Of a stretch of 64,000 nt of DNA, positions 52,449 to 61,606 are shown in pieces. A program made the translations under genes and the position numbers. The notes beneath the pieces were generated by a model that was given only the letters and a program-made list of their open reading frames with translations, was not told the DNA's origin and did not search any database. The stretch lies in the NCBI GenBank assembly GCA_903822425.1, contig CAIJOY010000039.1:1-64000 (forward strand), in the 5' to 3' direction. Position 1 is the stretch's first letter. Each line of letters opens with the position of its first letter. This stretch comes from an uncultured Actinomycetes bacterium. Lineage in GTDB: Bacteria; Actinomycetota; Actinomycetes; Nanopelagicales; Nanopelagicaceae.

Positions 52449-53915
52449 TTAGCCTATTGCTTTGGTCTCAGGTCGGATGATGGCCATTCGAGTCACAGTA
52501 AATTCTTCGACAGCAAAACGAGGACCTTCGCGCCCAATTCCAGAATCTTTCACTCCACCATATGGCATTGAATCAGATCTGAATCCCGGAACTTCATTAA
52601 CGACGACTCCGCCAACTTCTAGCTCATCGAGAGCTGCAAATGCACTCTTAAGGGATGCGGTAAAGATACTGGCTTGTAATCCGTAACGAGAGTCATTGAC
52701 CAGATCAAAAGCTGCAGGCAAATCTTTGACTCCGCGGATACACATCACAGGGCCAAAAATCTCTTCATCCCAGATCGGTTCACCACTAGGTGGATCAAGA
52801 ATTACAGTGGGCTCAAAAGCACCATGTGTGATGCCCCCACCATGTGAAATTGTTGCACCGGCTTTCTTCGCGCTCTCGATCCACGTAAGGATTCGAGCAG
52901 TACTTGCTTGGTTAATAAGTGCCGAAATATGTGTTTCTGCCTTACGTGGATCGCCCACCACAACTTTAGAAAGGTGGCCTTTAAGTGCGTTGAGGAATTG
53001 TGGCTTCACCGAATCCAAAACTATGACGCGCTGAACTGAGATGCAGGCTTGACCAGAAGCGTAATAACTTCCGCGCACGGCAGCTTCGGCTGCAGCTTCG
53101 ATATCTGCGCTGTCATCAACGATGAGAGCAGAGTTTGATCCTAGCTCGAGCAAAGTTTTGCGTGGAGCTGCTGCCCGAGAAATCGAATGGCCAACCGCTG
53201 CAGAACCTGTAAAGGAAACTGCTCCAACTCGTGGATCACTTACCAGTGCTGCACCAACTTCTGGGTTTCCAGTGACTAATTGCACGGTACCTGTAGGAAC
53301 TCCCAGAGTGGATGAGATTTCTCTCATGATGTGAACAAGCCACAATGTTGCTAGAGGAGTTTGTGGTGCAGGTTTGAGAATCACAGGACAGCCTGCCGCT
53401 ATTGCAGGTGCAATTTTGTGGGATGCAAGAAGTAATGGATAGTTAAATCCAGCAATTCCAATAACAACGCCAATGGGTTTGCGGACCCAAAAGCCGAGCA
53501 TTCCTTGCCCGCTGGGAAGCAAATCAAGTGGAACGGTTTCACCATGAAGTCGTGAGACCTCACCGGCTGCGGTCTCAAATGTGAGAATTGTGCGAGCTAC
53601 CTCCACTTTACAATCGCGTAAAGGTTTGCCCGTTTCTAGTACAAGTAGGTTTTCAAATTCCTCACGCATCAATGTAATTTTTTCAGCTGTCTTAGCTAAC
53701 AAATCCTTGCGTGCAGCTGAGGATAATGCCGCAACCTCTTTGCGAATTGAAACTGCATGTCCCAAAGCTTTGGCTGCATCCTCGACGCTACCAACTGGTG
53801 CATCACAAATATGCGATTCATCGAATGGGAAAACCACTGGAGCACTTTTATCGGTCTTGATCCAGGTCGATCCGATAGGAAGACCCTGCGGAAATTTTTG
53901 CGAAAAGTTGCTCAC
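52449..53915 (-). CDS. NAD(P)-dependent aldehyde dehydrogenase
   Basis: A 488-residue ALDH with catalytic N158 (IAGFNYP), E257 (LLELGSNSA) and C291 (YASGQACISVQR), plus the C-terminal EIFGPVM motif. It belongs to the branch with LELGSNSA, which contains lactaldehyde/glycolaldehyde and semialdehyde dehydrogenases. The substrate may be the aldehyde freed after amide cleavage. It could also serve the FAH/IlvD branch as 2-oxoglutarate-semialdehyde dehydrogenase, though the operon context favours the first. Its ATG overlaps the stop of the ATPase gene (ATGA). Confidence 0.85.
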   Translation of the reverse strand: MSNFSQKFPQGLPIGSTWIKTDKSAPVVFPFDESHICDAPVGSVEDAAKALGHAVSIRKEVAALSSAARKDLLAKTAEKITLMREEFENLLVLETGKPLRDCKVEVARTILTFETAAGEVSRLHGETVPLDLLPSGQGMLGFWVRKPIGVVIGIAGFNYPLLLASHKIAPAIAAGCPVILKPAPQTPLATLWLVHIMREISSTLGVPTGTVQLVTGNPEVGAALVSDPRVGAVSFTGSAAVGHSISRAAAPRKTLLELGSNSALIVDDSADIEAAAEAAVRGSYYASGQACISVQRVIVLDSVKPQFLNALKGHLSKVVVGDPRKAETHISALINQASTARILTWIESAKKAGATISHGGGITHGAFEPTVILDPPSGEPIWDEEIFGPVMCIRGVKDLPAAFDLVNDSRYGLQASIFTASLKSAFAALDELEVGGVVVNEVPGFRSDSMPYGGVKDSGIGREGPRFAVEEFTVTRMAIIRPETKAIG

Positions 53916-54709
53916 AATAAATCTGGCAATCTCGGAATAGCAGCGATCAGAGAATGAGTGAATTCGTGCTTGGGAGAATTAAAGACTTCTCGCGTCTTGC
54001 CTGATTCGACCACGTGACCATCTTTCATCACAATTACTCGATCGCAAAGTCGAGCGATCACGCTGAGATCGTGGGAAACAAGGATGAGGGTCAAACCCAA
54101 GTCTTTGGTGAGATTCGAGATTAAATCCAGGATCTGATCGCGAACAAGAACATCAAGGGCGCTTACTGGCTCATCTGCGATGAGAACTGTCGGTCTTGGA
54201 GCAAGAGCTCTGGCAATTGCCACACGTTGGCGCTGTCCTCCTGAGAGTTCGTGTGGGTATCGCTCGCGCATACCTATATCTAGACCTACCGATGCGAGAA
54301 CTTCATTGATGCGCGCTTCATGGTCCTCATCAATATTCAAGCAGACAAGCGGCTCACGAATGATCTCAGAGATCTTCATGCGAGGATCGAGTGAGCTTCG
54401 AGGGTCTTGGAAAACAATCTGCACTTCTTTTCGAAGCCAAGGCATCTTGCCTGCGCTAAGTTCTTGTCCACGAAACTCCACGCTACCTGTTGTGGGTTTA
54501 TCGAGCCCTAGCAATAAGCGCACTAATGTTGTTTTACCTGAGCCAGATTCACCGACAATTCCTAATCGATCCCCGGCTGCAATCGATAGATCAAGCCCCA
54601 CGAGGGCGTAACGAAGAGCCGCACTGTTGCCTTTGGCTTTGCGTCCAACTTTTGCCAGTTTAAAAGTTCGTGAGAGGTTTTTGGTTTCCAGTAAGTGTTG
54701 TTGCATCAT
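53912..54709 (-). CDS. Peptide-type ABC transporter ATP-binding protein (DppF-like)
   Basis: A 265-residue ATPase with Walker A GESGSGKT, Q-loop FQDPRSSLDPRM, signature LSGGQRQR and Walker B LIADEPVSALD. FQDPRSSLDP is typical of the OppF/DppF subunit. It overlaps both neighbours by 4 bp. Confidence 0.92.
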   Translation of the reverse strand: MMQQHLLETKNLSRTFKLAKVGRKAKGNSAALRYALVGLDLSIAAGDRLGIVGESGSGKTTLVRLLLGLDKPTTGSVEFRGQELSAGKMPWLRKEVQIVFQDPRSSLDPRMKISEIIREPLVCLNIDEDHEARINEVLASVGLDIGMRERYPHELSGGQRQRVAIARALAPRPTVLIADEPVSALDVLVRDQILDLISNLTKDLGLTLILVSHDLSVIARLCDRVIVMKDGHVVESGKTREVFNSPKHEFTHSLIAAIPRLPDLL

Positions 54710-55503
54710 TTCCCACCACCTTGAGAAAAAGCATCTTCGGCTACGCGGGCAGCACTGATAAGGCGTTTTGAATATTCGTGGCGAGGATTCTGAAATAGAG
54801 AGGCGACACTTGCATTCTCAACGATCTTGCCCAATTGCATAACCGCAATGTTTTCGGTCATGATTGAAACCACTGGTAGGTCATGGGTGACGAAAACTAG
54901 CGCTGAACCTTCTTGGTCAACGAGGGAATTAATTAAATTAAGAACTTCTCGCTGCACTGTCACATCAAGTGCCGTGGTTGGTTCATCAGCTATGAGCAGA
55001 GCTGGTTCACATGCAAGGGCAATTGCTAAGCCAATACGTTGGCGTTGGCCTCCTGAGAGTTGGTGGGGATACGCCCGCACAATACGTTCAGGATCGGGCA
55101 GTCCTACTTTTACGCAAAGTTCGAGTGCTTTCACTAAACCTTCTTTAAGTGTTGCTCCACGATGAATCATTAACGGTCCGGCAATTTGTTTTCCAATGCG
55201 CATCAGAGGATTTAGCGCTGTGAGCGGTTCTTGAAAAACCATGCCGATTCTATCCCCGCGTAATTTTGAATGTTCCTTGTCGGATAAACCGATTAACTCT
55301 TTACCTTCAAAAGTGATGCTGCCTGAGACGGTGGCGGTATCTGGAAGTAGCCCCATTATCGCCAGAGAGGTCATAGATTTTCCGGAACCTGACTCACCAA
55401 TCAACCCGATGCGCTCACCTTTATTGAGAGTAAATGAGACAGCATCCACAACTTTTTTATGGCCAAAACTAATTGAAAGATCATTGACCTCTAGAAGGCT
55501 CAT
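54706..55503 (-). CDS. Peptide-type ABC transporter ATP-binding protein (DppD-like)
   Basis: A 265-residue ATPase with Walker A GESGSGKS, Q-loop FQEPLTALNPLMRIG (the OppD/DppD form), signature LSGGQRQR and Walker B LIADEPTTALD. It is shorter than usual OppD (about 320) and lacks the C-terminal extension with the Cys cluster. It overlaps the permease stop by 4 bp. Confidence 0.92.
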   Translation of the reverse strand: MSLLEVNDLSISFGHKKVVDAVSFTLNKGERIGLIGESGSGKSMTSLAIMGLLPDTATVSGSITFEGKELIGLSDKEHSKLRGDRIGMVFQEPLTALNPLMRIGKQIAGPLMIHRGATLKEGLVKALELCVKVGLPDPERIVRAYPHQLSGGQRQRIGLAIALACEPALLIADEPTTALDVTVQREVLNLINSLVDQEGSALVFVTHDLPVVSIMTENIAVMQLGKIVENASVASLFQNPRHEYSKRLISAARVAEDAFSQGGGK

Positions 55504-56330
55504 GTTTCGCTCCTTCGTAAAGTCGGGTCAAATGCTTCGCGCACTCCATCACCTAGTAAGTTAAAGCCGAGCACAACGATGACAATTACAATGCCGGGCC
55601 AGATTGCAAGCAACGGATTCACAAAGAGATATTGCTGTGAACCGGCCAACATTCGCCCCCAAGATGGAGCTGGTGGTGGCGTACCTAAGCCCAGATAGGA
55701 AAGAGAAGACTCTGCAAGTACCGAGATAGATACGGCAGCAGATGCTTGAATCAATAAGGAAGCACGTAAATTGGGCATTACATGCTTTCGGACAATCCAC
55801 CAGGTACTGGCTCCAGATGCATGCGCAGCTAAAACGAAATCAGAGGAGAGGATCCCTGCAGCCGTGCGCCTGGTGACTTGGGCAACTGCAGCAGCGGTTG
55901 CGATACCAATCGCTGAAACTGCAGTAAGCGTTGATGCTCCATAAACCGCTGCCAAAATAATTGCTAGCAGTGCAGCAGGAAATGCCAATGCAATGTTTAC
56001 TGCATAAATCATGGGGGATTGGTAGGCACGTTTGGCAACTGCGATTGCAAGCCCCATGCTCACACCCAGTGACATCGCTATTGTTACAGACAATGCTGCG
56101 ACAAGCAGGGTTACTCGTGATCCCACAATGATCTGGCTCAAGATATCGCGACCAAAATTGTCGGCACCAAGTATGTGAGTTGCTGAGACTCCAGCGAATG
56201 AATCATCAGGATTAACTTCTAAAGGATCAAACGGAGTCCAAATATAGGAAAGTATGAGCAAAAAGAAAGTAAAAGAGATCATCGAAAGTCCAGCAATCAG
56301 TGAAATATTGCCTTTGAATAATTTTCTCAT
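55500..56330 (-). CDS. Peptide-type ABC transporter permease (DppC-like)
   Basis: A 276-residue permease: one N-terminal helix, then the segment with LGADNFGRDILSQIIVGSR typical of DppC/OppC, five further helices and a cytoplasmic EAA-like loop (HASGASTWWIVRKHVMPNL). It overlaps DppB-like by one base and DppD-like by 4 bp. Confidence 0.92.
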   Translation of the reverse strand: MRKLFKGNISLIAGLSMISFTFFLLILSYIWTPFDPLEVNPDDSFAGVSATHILGADNFGRDILSQIIVGSRVTLLVAALSVTIAMSLGVSMGLAIAVAKRAYQSPMIYAVNIALAFPAALLAIILAAVYGASTLTAVSAIGIATAAAVAQVTRRTAAGILSSDFVLAAHASGASTWWIVRKHVMPNLRASLLIQASAAVSISVLAESSLSYLGLGTPPPAPSWGRMLAGSQQYLFVNPLLAIWPGIVIVIVVLGFNLLGDGVREAFDPTLRRSET

Positions 56331-57292
56331 TATTTCTGCCTCACTCTTGGGTCAAGCAAACCAAGTACGAGATCGACAATAAAGCTCACCAAGAAGACGA
56401 TGGAAGTTGTGACTGCGATAATGCCTTGTACTTTAAGTAAATCGCGATTATTGACATCTTGCAAAAGCATTTGACCGATTCCGGGAAGGGCAAATACATT
56501 TTCAACAATAATGGCTTCAACAATGAGGGTAGCCATCTGCATACCTAAGACTGAAATTACCGGAATCATCGCATTTCGAACGCCGTGAATTCGTAGTGCT
56601 TGAAAACGAGAGAGGCCGGTTGCGCGAGCTGTGCGGAAGTAGTCTTGTTGCAAAGTGTCGATCGTCGCAGAACGCGCAAATCGCATGAGGACTGCACCTT
56701 GTCCGAGTGCCAATGTGAAAACAGGCAAGATCATTGATTTAAAAGCATTGCCCGGTTCACTCCACCCGATTTCTGGGAAACCACCAGCTGGGAGTAGGGG
56801 CCATAGGACAGCAAAAACTGTCGCAATGAGAATTCCAGACCAAAAAATTGGGACTGCGATCCCAAGTTGGCTGATGCCAGATGTTGCTACACCATCAAAG
56901 TTTCGGTAACGAAGTGCTGCATACATTCCTAATGGGATTGAGATTAGGACTGCAATGATAGAAGCCATTATTACGAGTGGAATTGTCACTGTTGCTTTTT
57001 GCGCGATCTCTGCTGTTATGTCCGCACCGCTTAGAATTGATACACCTAGATCCCCGTGCAAGGCGTGAATGAGCCAATCTAGGTATTGGCTAAGCAAAGA
57101 TCGATCGAGCCCCATTTCATGACGCAAAATGGCAAGGGATTCTGGTGTTGCTTGGATCCCTAGTTTGGCTTGTGCTAAATCCCCCGGCAATAAACGCAGA
57201 AGGGCAAAAACTATTCCCGAGGAGACAACGAGAGATGAAATAAAAAGGGAGAGACGGCGGGCGCTAAATAACAATATATTCACGCCCGCCAT
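56330..57292 (-). CDS. Peptide-type ABC transporter permease (DppB-like)
   Basis: A 320-residue permease with the family N-terminus (FARRLSLFISSLVV-like, ending in LLPGDLAQAKLG) and MGLDRSLLSQYLDWL. The EAA loop is YFRTARATGLSRFQALRIHGVRNA, of which I quote only part: RTARATGLSRFQALRIHGV. The start is 54 nt after the binding-protein stop; no terminator is visible in that gap. Confidence 0.92.
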   Translation of the reverse strand: MAGVNILLFSARRLSLFISSLVVSSGIVFALLRLLPGDLAQAKLGIQATPESLAILRHEMGLDRSLLSQYLDWLIHALHGDLGVSILSGADITAEIAQKATVTIPLVIMASIIAVLISIPLGMYAALRYRNFDGVATSGISQLGIAVPIFWSGILIATVFAVLWPLLPAGGFPEIGWSEPGNAFKSMILPVFTLALGQGAVLMRFARSATIDTLQQDYFRTARATGLSRFQALRIHGVRNAMIPVISVLGMQMATLIVEAIIVENVFALPGIGQMLLQDVNNRDLLKVQGIIAVTTSIVFLVSFIVDLVLGLLDPRVRQK

Positions 57293-57346
57293 CTCTCCAT
57301 TTCGTTTACTTATCGAACTCCGATACTGATTGTGCCTGTGTAATGA

Positions 57347-58855
57347 CTACTTGGTCTTCGCGATCGAAGCCACGTAGTACGACATACCTAATGAGTTAGT
57401 AGGAATGCCCGAAATCTTCTTCGTTACAACTTGGGTAGCTGGCAACAGGAACAACCAGTCACTGGCTGAATCCACTGCTAACTGATGACCAACCTTCTTC
57501 AGCAACGCATTGCGCTGGGCGTCTGTGGCTGCTTCATCGGCGGCCTTCAACCAACCCTGTACATCTGTGTTGTTGTAATGGAAGTAGTAGCCAGGATTTC
57601 CGTAGATCGCAATATCGTGTGGCTCAACATGAGCAACGATCGTCATGTCGTAGTTGCCCTTAGTGAAGATGCGATCAATCCATTCGCCCCAACCAACGTT
57701 GTTGATTGTGACGTCGATGCCAACCTTCTTAAGAGAAGCTTGGATGAATTCAGATGATGCTGTTGCGTATCCAATTGGTGGGACATCAAGTGTGAGCTTG
57801 AATCCATCTGGATATCCAGCTGCTGTAAGGGCAGCCTTTGAAGCAGCAAGATTGTATGGAGCAAGACCAGTCAGGTCCTCATACCAAGGATCTGTTGGAG
57901 GCACAAAGCTTCCGATGGTCTTTCCATACCCTGACCATGCAGTTTTGATCAAAGCTTTGTGATCAATTGCTTGGCGGATTGCAAGGCGAACCTTTGGATT
58001 CTTCAAGTAAACGTTGTCGTTGTTCATGCTCATTGTAACTTCACCGTTTGTGCTGCCTTCAACAACTTTGAACTTATCGTTGGCTACGAAAAACTTGAGA
58101 ATTTCTGGAGCTTGAACAGTTGTCAGCACATCAACTTGACCCGAAAGGAATGCGTTATTGAGCGCATTTGGGTTAGCGATGTAGCGGAACACAACAGTCT
58201 TAGCAAGCCCCTTGGTTCCACGGTAAGCATCGTTGCGTACGAGAGTGATGCTTGCTCCACGGTTCCACTTTGAGAACTTGTAAGGACCGGTTCCGTTTGC
58301 TGTGGAATCCAGTTTGGTTGCACCAGTTTTTAGAACAACTCCAACTTGACCGGTCAAGTTGAACAAGAAGCTGTTATCGCGATTCTTCATCTTGATAATA
58401 ACTTTGCTAGCACCTGACGCAGTCACAGAGTCAACATTGGCAAATTGGGTTTTGAAAGGGTTTGTCGAGTCTGTTGCAGTTACGCGGTTATACGACCACA
58501 CGACGTCAGCTGAAGTGAATGATGAGCCATCATGGAATTTAGCAGTAGCCAATGTAAAGGTATAGGTCTTTCCATCTGTGGATACTTTCCATGACGACGC
58601 TAAGTTTGGAACGATGACACCCTTATCATTCATGCGAACTAGGCTCTCATAAACATTGTCCAAGAGAACTTGTGGGATCGGTGCACCGGCAGTACCGGTG
58701 AGATCCAAACTAGTTGGTTCTAGATCCAAGCCCAAAGTAATAGTGGCGTTTGAATCTGCAACAGGGGATGCAGCATTTGTTTGAGGAATTGCAAAGCTGA
58801 TTAAACCTACTACGAGAGCAGCAGGGATTATCAGGCGGCGAAAAGTGTTTTTCAT
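57347..58855 (-). CDS. Peptide-type ABC transporter substrate-binding protein (family 5)
   Basis: A 502-residue SBP_bac_5 protein with a Sec signal peptide (residues 1-28, NAA) and no lipobox, so it is secreted or anchored otherwise. It has the typical LVRMNDKGVIVPNLASSW and KFHDGSSFTSADVVWSYNR (in part). Ligands of this family are oligopeptides, but also opines, nickel or glycosides; the amidase and S58 hydrolase in the operon suggest an oligoamide. ATG 58855 has AGGAG about 10 nt upstream. The 170 bp upstream contain a TATCAT that may be a -10 box (58907-58902); nothing else is clear. Confidence 0.9.
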   Translation of the reverse strand: MKNTFRRLIIPAALVVGLISFAIPQTNAASPVADSNATITLGLDLEPTSLDLTGTAGAPIPQVLLDNVYESLVRMNDKGVIVPNLASSWKVSTDGKTYTFTLATAKFHDGSSFTSADVVWSYNRVTATDSTNPFKTQFANVDSVTASGASKVIIKMKNRDNSFLFNLTGQVGVVLKTGATKLDSTANGTGPYKFSKWNRGASITLVRNDAYRGTKGLAKTVVFRYIANPNALNNAFLSGQVDVLTTVQAPEILKFFVANDKFKVVEGSTNGEVTMSMNNDNVYLKNPKVRLAIRQAIDHKALIKTAWSGYGKTIGSFVPPTDPWYEDLTGLAPYNLAASKAALTAAGYPDGFKLTLDVPPIGYATASSEFIQASLKKVGIDVTINNVGWGEWIDRIFTKGNYDMTIVAHVEPHDIAIYGNPGYYFHYNNTDVQGWLKAADEAATDAQRNALLKKVGHQLAVDSASDWLFLLPATQVVTKKISGIPTNSLGMSYYVASIAKTK

Positions 58856-59025
58856 AGAGGTGTTCTCTCCTAAATGAGTCTGATAAGGGTTTTCCTTAGG
58901 GATGATAAAACAGGCAAATCGCCAAAAAGGCAAGAGTTAGTTCAATTCTTCACGGCTATCCCCATGGTTTTGGTACTTAAGGGGCGATTTATATTGAAAA
59001 GTGTTGACGTATTTAAAGCCTTAGG

Positions 59026-60069
59026 TTAAAGGGATAAGTCAATCAACTCGGCTAAGTGAATAACTTTTGTCTTGACTCTGGCTCGGCGTAATTGAGAGAC
59101 CAATTGTCTTGTGCAACCAGGATTGAGGGTCACTAAGTAATCGAGGTTGAGTTCCTTAATATCTTGGATTTTTTTGGAAATGACTTTTCTGCTGTTCTTG
59201 CGCTGCAATAATGAATAACTGCCTGCTGCGCCGCAACATCCTCCCGCATCTGGAACTTCCACGTAATCACCCAGCTGTTTCAAAATTTCTCTCGGTTCCT
59301 TAAAGACGCCTAGACCATTTCTTAAATGGCAAGAATCCTGAAGTCCAATCCGTAAGGTGCGCCCAGATTTTTTTATCTTCTCCAGTTTACCTTCGTTTTG
59401 TGACCACCATTGGGAAAATTCACGAACGCGATCTCTACCAATAACATCAGATAGGTGCGCTGCGCATCCTCCTGCTGTTGTGATGATCGTGCCAGTGAGT
59501 TCCTCTCCCAGTTTTTGCGCCATCTGCCGACCTTTTTCTAATTCTCCATTATGTGCATGGAGCGCCCCGCAGCAACTCTGCTCTTTGCACACAGAAATAT
59601 TTGTATCTAACTTTGCGACGGTCCGGCTCACAGAGGGAAATAATCTTCGCTCAAAACATCCCAACATTAAATTCAATTCAGGGTTTGCTTTGCGATTTTT
59701 GGCAGTAGGTGAGAGGAAGCCCAAAGCCCACATTCCAATTTTTGATTGAACAGCAATGAAGAGTCCTCGGATTATTAACGGGCGGTTCTTGCCTTGCCAT
59801 GCCATGTCTCGCATCTCCTCGAGCAAAGTTCCGTACTCCACACCAGCGGGACAAACTGGTTCACATGCTCTACACCCCAAACAAAATCCTGCCTCAGGCA
59901 AAAGATCAACGATCGGCAAACGCCCTTCTTGAACCGCGCGCATCAAAGTTATGCGACCCCGTGGAGAAGATTCTTCTGCACCAGTTAATTGGTAGGTCGG
60001 GCAAGCTGGCAAGCAATAGCCACATGAGATACAACGATCAAGTTTGCTTTGAGTAAATTTTTCTATCAT
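59026..60069 (-). CDS. glcF: Glycolate oxidase iron-sulfur subunit
   Basis: A 347-residue electron-transfer subunit. Two [4Fe-4S] ferredoxin motifs are present, C13/C16/C19/C23 and C62/C65/C68/C72, followed by two CCG domains (SCCGALHAH and GCCGAAGSYSL). It passes electrons from the flavin subunit to the respiratory chain. It overlaps glcD by 4 bp (ATGA). A D-lactate dehydrogenase pair has a similar build, so the exact 2-hydroxyacid is not certain. Confidence 0.88.
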   Translation of the reverse strand: MIEKFTQSKLDRCISCGYCLPACPTYQLTGAEESSPRGRITLMRAVQEGRLPIVDLLPEAGFCLGCRACEPVCPAGVEYGTLLEEMRDMAWQGKNRPLIIRGLFIAVQSKIGMWALGFLSPTAKNRKANPELNLMLGCFERRLFPSVSRTVAKLDTNISVCKEQSCCGALHAHNGELEKGRQMAQKLGEELTGTIITTAGGCAAHLSDVIGRDRVREFSQWWSQNEGKLEKIKKSGRTLRIGLQDSCHLRNGLGVFKEPREILKQLGDYVEVPDAGGCCGAAGSYSLLQRKNSRKVISKKIQDIKELNLDYLVTLNPGCTRQLVSQLRRARVKTKVIHLAELIDLSL

Positions 60070-61454
60070 GAACCTAGGCGATTCGGGTTGAGGATGTTAT
60101 CGGGATCAAAAACATGCTTGATCGATCGCTGTAGTTGCATGTTCGTCTCACCGAGCAATTCCTGCAAATATGGAAGTTTTGCACTTCCCACACCATGCTC
60201 ACCGGTGATAGTCCCGCCAGCGGCAATTGCCAAATGAAATATTTCAGAAAGTGCTAATTCTGCCCGCTTAACCTCTGCTGCGTTATCTTTATCTACAACA
60301 ATTGTTGGATGTAGATTTCCATCACCGGCATGGCCAAATGTGCCAATGCGAAGATTGTGTTTGGCGCCGATCCCTTCAATTGCCGTAACAACGTGCGCCA
60401 TTTTTGGACGAGGCACTGCAATGTCTTCCAAAATAGAGAGGCTTCCAAGGCGAGCAAGGGCGGGAAGGGAGCAACGTCGCGCATACAAGAGGGCTTCTGC
60501 TGCTGCAACATCTTGGGCCAGACTGACACCACGGCCACCAGCAGATTCCTTAACAATCTCAGCCATTTTGTTTACAGTAAGAGAAACTGACTCGCCTTCT
60601 CCGTCATCTCCAAAGAGCAAGAGCGCCCCTGCGCCAGTATCTAAACCTAAGTGAGCAAATTCCTCCACAGCCGTGATGCAAGTGTTGTCCAAAAATTCCA
60701 GAGTAGAGGGCATGATCCCGTGAGAAATAATTTTCTCAACTGCTATTGCGGCACAAGAGAGGTCATCAAAATAAGCAACACCATATTTAGAAGTTGAAGG
60801 CCGTGGAGCAAGTGCCACCGTGATTTCTGTAAAGACAGCCAAAGTTCCTTCACTGCCAACCAGAAGTCGAGTCACGTCATAGCCTGCAACATCTTTCACA
60901 AGGCGCCCGCCAGTACGAATTAATTCACCTGTGCCAAGAACTGCTTCCAACCCCAAGATGTAATTCTTTGTTGTTCCATATTTAAGCCCACGAAGTCCGC
61001 CAGCACTCGTGGCAACATTTCCACCGATGGTGGAGACGCTTCGAGACCCGGGGTCTGGAATAAAGCGCATCCCATCTTTTTCTACCAATTGGTCCAAGTC
61101 AAGATTGGTTACACCTGGTTGCACTACTGCAAGCATTTCGGATTTAGATACTTCAAGAATCTTCTTCATATTTGCCATGCTCATGACGATTCCGCCCGAT
61201 AAAGGCACCGTTGCCGCACATAGATTGCTTCCAGCACCCCGCGCGATGATGGGGGTGCTTGTCTGACGTGCGAAGTTCACGATCTTGACTACATCAGCTG
61301 TTGTTTTTGGAGCCACAATTACTTCGGGTAAGCCCTGAAAGATCGGTGTTGCATCATGGCTGTAGGACTCTAAAGCGGTTGCATCCGAGCGAACGAGATC
61401 TTTGCCGAGCAAGGATTCAAGTTGACTCACTAATGATGCAGAGTCAAGTTTCAT
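60066..61454 (-). CDS. glcD: Glycolate oxidase FAD subunit
   Basis: A 462-residue FAD-linked oxidase (VAO fold). The FAD-binding segments are PIIARGAGSNLCAATVP, VQPGVTNLDLDQLV and DPGSRSVSTIGGNVATSAGG, and the C-terminal cap has RIGTFGHAGDGNLHP with the catalytic His. It oxidises glycolate or D-lactate. A separate GlcE is absent. First gene of the glcD-glcF pair. Confidence 0.88.
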   Translation of the reverse strand: MKLDSASLVSQLESLLGKDLVRSDATALESYSHDATPIFQGLPEVIVAPKTTADVVKIVNFARQTSTPIIARGAGSNLCAATVPLSGGIVMSMANMKKILEVSKSEMLAVVQPGVTNLDLDQLVEKDGMRFIPDPGSRSVSTIGGNVATSAGGLRGLKYGTTKNYILGLEAVLGTGELIRTGGRLVKDVAGYDVTRLLVGSEGTLAVFTEITVALAPRPSTSKYGVAYFDDLSCAAIAVEKIISHGIMPSTLEFLDNTCITAVEEFAHLGLDTGAGALLLFGDDGEGESVSLTVNKMAEIVKESAGGRGVSLAQDVAAAEALLYARRCSLPALARLGSLSILEDIAVPRPKMAHVVTAIEGIGAKHNLRIGTFGHAGDGNLHPTIVVDKDNAAEVKRAELALSEIFHLAIAAGGTITGEHGVGSAKLPYLQELLGETNMQLQRSIKHVFDPDNILNPNRLGS

Positions 61455-61570
61455 GGGTCAATTAAAGCACCATGCGATGGCAGGGTCTCTTCTGCAATAA
61501 GGGACTCAGATGGCATGATGAGACATGGACGTTGTTGGCAGGCTCACAACGCTGGCAGTTAATTGACCGG

Positions 61571-61586
61571 TATTAGACAACTAATA
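61571..61586. promoter_or_regulatory. Inverted repeat upstream of the second KDG-kinase gene
   Basis: TATTAG-ACAA-CTAATA is a perfect 6-4-6 palindrome 20 bp before the ATG at 61607, partly followed by the ribosome-binding site GGTGGAG (61591-61597). It could be an operator or a small hairpin in the 5' UTR. The rest of 61455-61606 shows nothing I can name. Confidence 0.4.
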
Positions 61587-61606
61587 GATTGGTGGAGTAG
61601 CACCCA

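Noticed and set aside
49178-58855. GatCAB amidotransferase as role of the amidase
   Set aside because: No gatB or gatC nearby, and the gene is embedded in a transporter and dehydrogenase operon.
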